Source of the DNA: Pseudomonas sp. | GTDB lineage: Bacteria; Pseudomonadota; Gammaproteobacteria; Pseudomonadales; Pseudomonadaceae | DNA: 5,848 nt | Direction: 5' to 3' | Assembly: GCA_030654635.1 (NCBI GenBank) | Contig: JAURXE010000094.1 | Coordinates: 1 to 5,848 of the forward strand | In this document: positions 5,078 to 5,848 of the stretch, one piece after another | How positions within the stretch are numbered: position 1 is the stretch's first letter | Layout: every line of letters begins with the position of its first letter | Made by a program: the position numbers and the translations under genes | Notes under the pieces: generated by a model | What the model saw: only the letters and a program-made list of their open reading frames with translations | Database searches by the model: none | What the model was told of the DNA's origin: nothing

Positions 5078-5848
5078 TTAAACCGCTAAGCGGATGGCGT
5101 TGGCGAGCTTGTCGACGAGAGTGTCGATTTGCGCCTTTTCAATAATCAAGGGTGGCGACATGGCGATGGTGTCGCCGGTGCAGCGCACCATCAAGTCGTC
5201 GGCGAAGCACTGCTCGAACACCTTGAAGCCGCGCTTGCCCGGACCGTCGTTGTTGGCCGCCAGTTGCACGCCTGCCACCAGGCCGATGGTGCGAATGTCT
5301 TGCACGTTCGGCAGGCCGTGCAGGCTGTGTAAGGCCTCGCTCCAGTAACTTTCAAGATTGATCGCGCGCTGGAACAGTTCTTCGCGTTGGTAGATATCCA
5401 GCGTAGCCAAGGCGGCGGCGCAAGCCACCGGGTGGCCGGAATAGGTGTAGCCATGGAAGAACTCGATGGCGCTGTCCGGGCCGCTCATAAAGGCTTGGTA
5501 GAGGTCTTCATGCACGAACACCGCGCCCATCGGAATGGCGCCGTTAGTCAGGCCCTTGGCGGTGGTCATGATGTCTGGTGTGACGCCCCAGCGCTGGGCG
5601 GCGAAGGCCTCGCCAACGCGGCCGAAGCCGGTGATCACCTCATCGAAAATCAGCAGAATGCCATGCTTTTGCGTGATCTCGCGCAGGCGTTGTAGATAAC
5701 CCACAGGCGGCAAAATCACCCCGGCCGAGCCCGACATCGGCTCGACTATGACGGCGGCGATGTTCTCGGCGCCATGTAGGGTCACCAGGCGTTCCAGCTC
5801 CTCGGCTTTTTCGGCGCCGAACGCGGGCAGGCCTTTGCTGAAAGCGTT
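5078..5848 (-). CDS. Class III pyridoxal-phosphate aminotransferase (omega-amino acid:pyruvate type); partial, N-terminus beyond the right edge
   Basis: The C-terminal 256 residues of a fold-type I aminotransferase usually near 450 long; the frame is open through 5848. Visible class III features: IAAVIVEPMSGSAGV (30-44 of the visible part), FDEVITGFGR (68-77) with the cofactor-binding aspartate D69, TTAKGLTNGAIPMGAV (95-110) with K98 as the Schiff-base lysine, and HGYTYSGHPVACAAAL toward the small domain. This resembles omega-amino acid/beta-alanine:pyruvate aminotransferases more than ornithine or glutamate-semialdehyde enzymes. The likely reaction moves a terminal amino group from an omega-amino acid or amine (for example GABA, beta-alanine or a polyamine derivative) to pyruvate, giving alanine and a semialdehyde. 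The position next to rpmG matches P. aeruginosa PA5313, annotated gabT2; I leave the symbol empty because the substrate cannot be read from sequence. The promoter lies outside the window. Confidence 0.93.
   Translation of the reverse strand, partial: NAFSKGLPAFGAEKAEELERLVTLHGAENIAAVIVEPMSGSAGVILPPVGYLQRLREITQKHGILLIFDEVITGFGRVGEAFAAQRWGVTPDIMTTAKGLTNGAIPMGAVFVHEDLYQAFMSGPDSAIEFFHGYTYSGHPVACAAALATLDIYQREELFQRAINLESYWSEALHSLHGLPNVQDIRTIGLVAGVQLAANNDGPGKRGFKVFEQCFADDLMVRCTGDTIAMSPPLIIEKAQIDTLVDKLANAIRLAV

Noticed and set aside
5078..5785. GTG at 5785 as the start of the aminotransferase
   Set aside because: The frame stays open upstream to 5848 with family-like sequence (NAFSKGLPAFGAE), and the class III fold needs about 190 more N-terminal residues; the GTG is an internal valine.

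Overview
The window looks like core chromosome of a Pseudomonas (gamma-proteobacterium). It is GC-rich, and the gene order coaBC-dut-(algC) on one strand, radC-rpmB-rpmG on the other, then a small cupin gene and a class III aminotransferase, matches the Pseudomonas arrangement. The radC-rpmB-rpmG block next to coaBC and dut is also shared with enterobacteria, so most of this is old, vertically inherited housekeeping DNA. I cannot fix the species.

Positions 1-2857, minus strand: a probable three-gene operon. coaBC (coenzyme A synthesis) is followed after 6 bases by dut (dUTPase), and after another 54 bases by a long open frame that leaves the window at position 1. That last frame is a two-membrane-span sensor-like protein; from gene order it is read as the N-terminal membrane extension of AlgC (phosphomannomutase/phosphoglucomutase), whose catalytic part would lie outside the window.

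Positions 2858-4436, plus strand: a 161-base divergent gap, then radC with a strong ribosome binding site, then a 292-base gap holding a candidate sigma-70 promoter with a GC-rich discriminator and a structured leader, then rpmB and rpmG (ribosomal proteins L28 and L33) and a clear intrinsic terminator.

Positions 4437-4695: convergent intergenic space. It holds a second intrinsic terminator facing the opposite way and a 140-base, nearly perfect inverted repeat that looks like a MITE-type or extragenic palindromic element. The repeat abuts the stop codon of the next minus-strand gene.

Positions 4696-5848, minus strand: a class III (omega-amino acid type) aminotransferase cut by the right edge, and 16 bases downstream a 121-residue Cupin_3-type protein. 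They are probably cotranscribed and belong to amine or amino-acid catabolism.

I found no undescribed multi-gene system. The points most worth a second look are the palindromic element, the alternative hairpins ahead of rpmB, the membrane extension attributed to AlgC, and the atypical metal site of the cupin.
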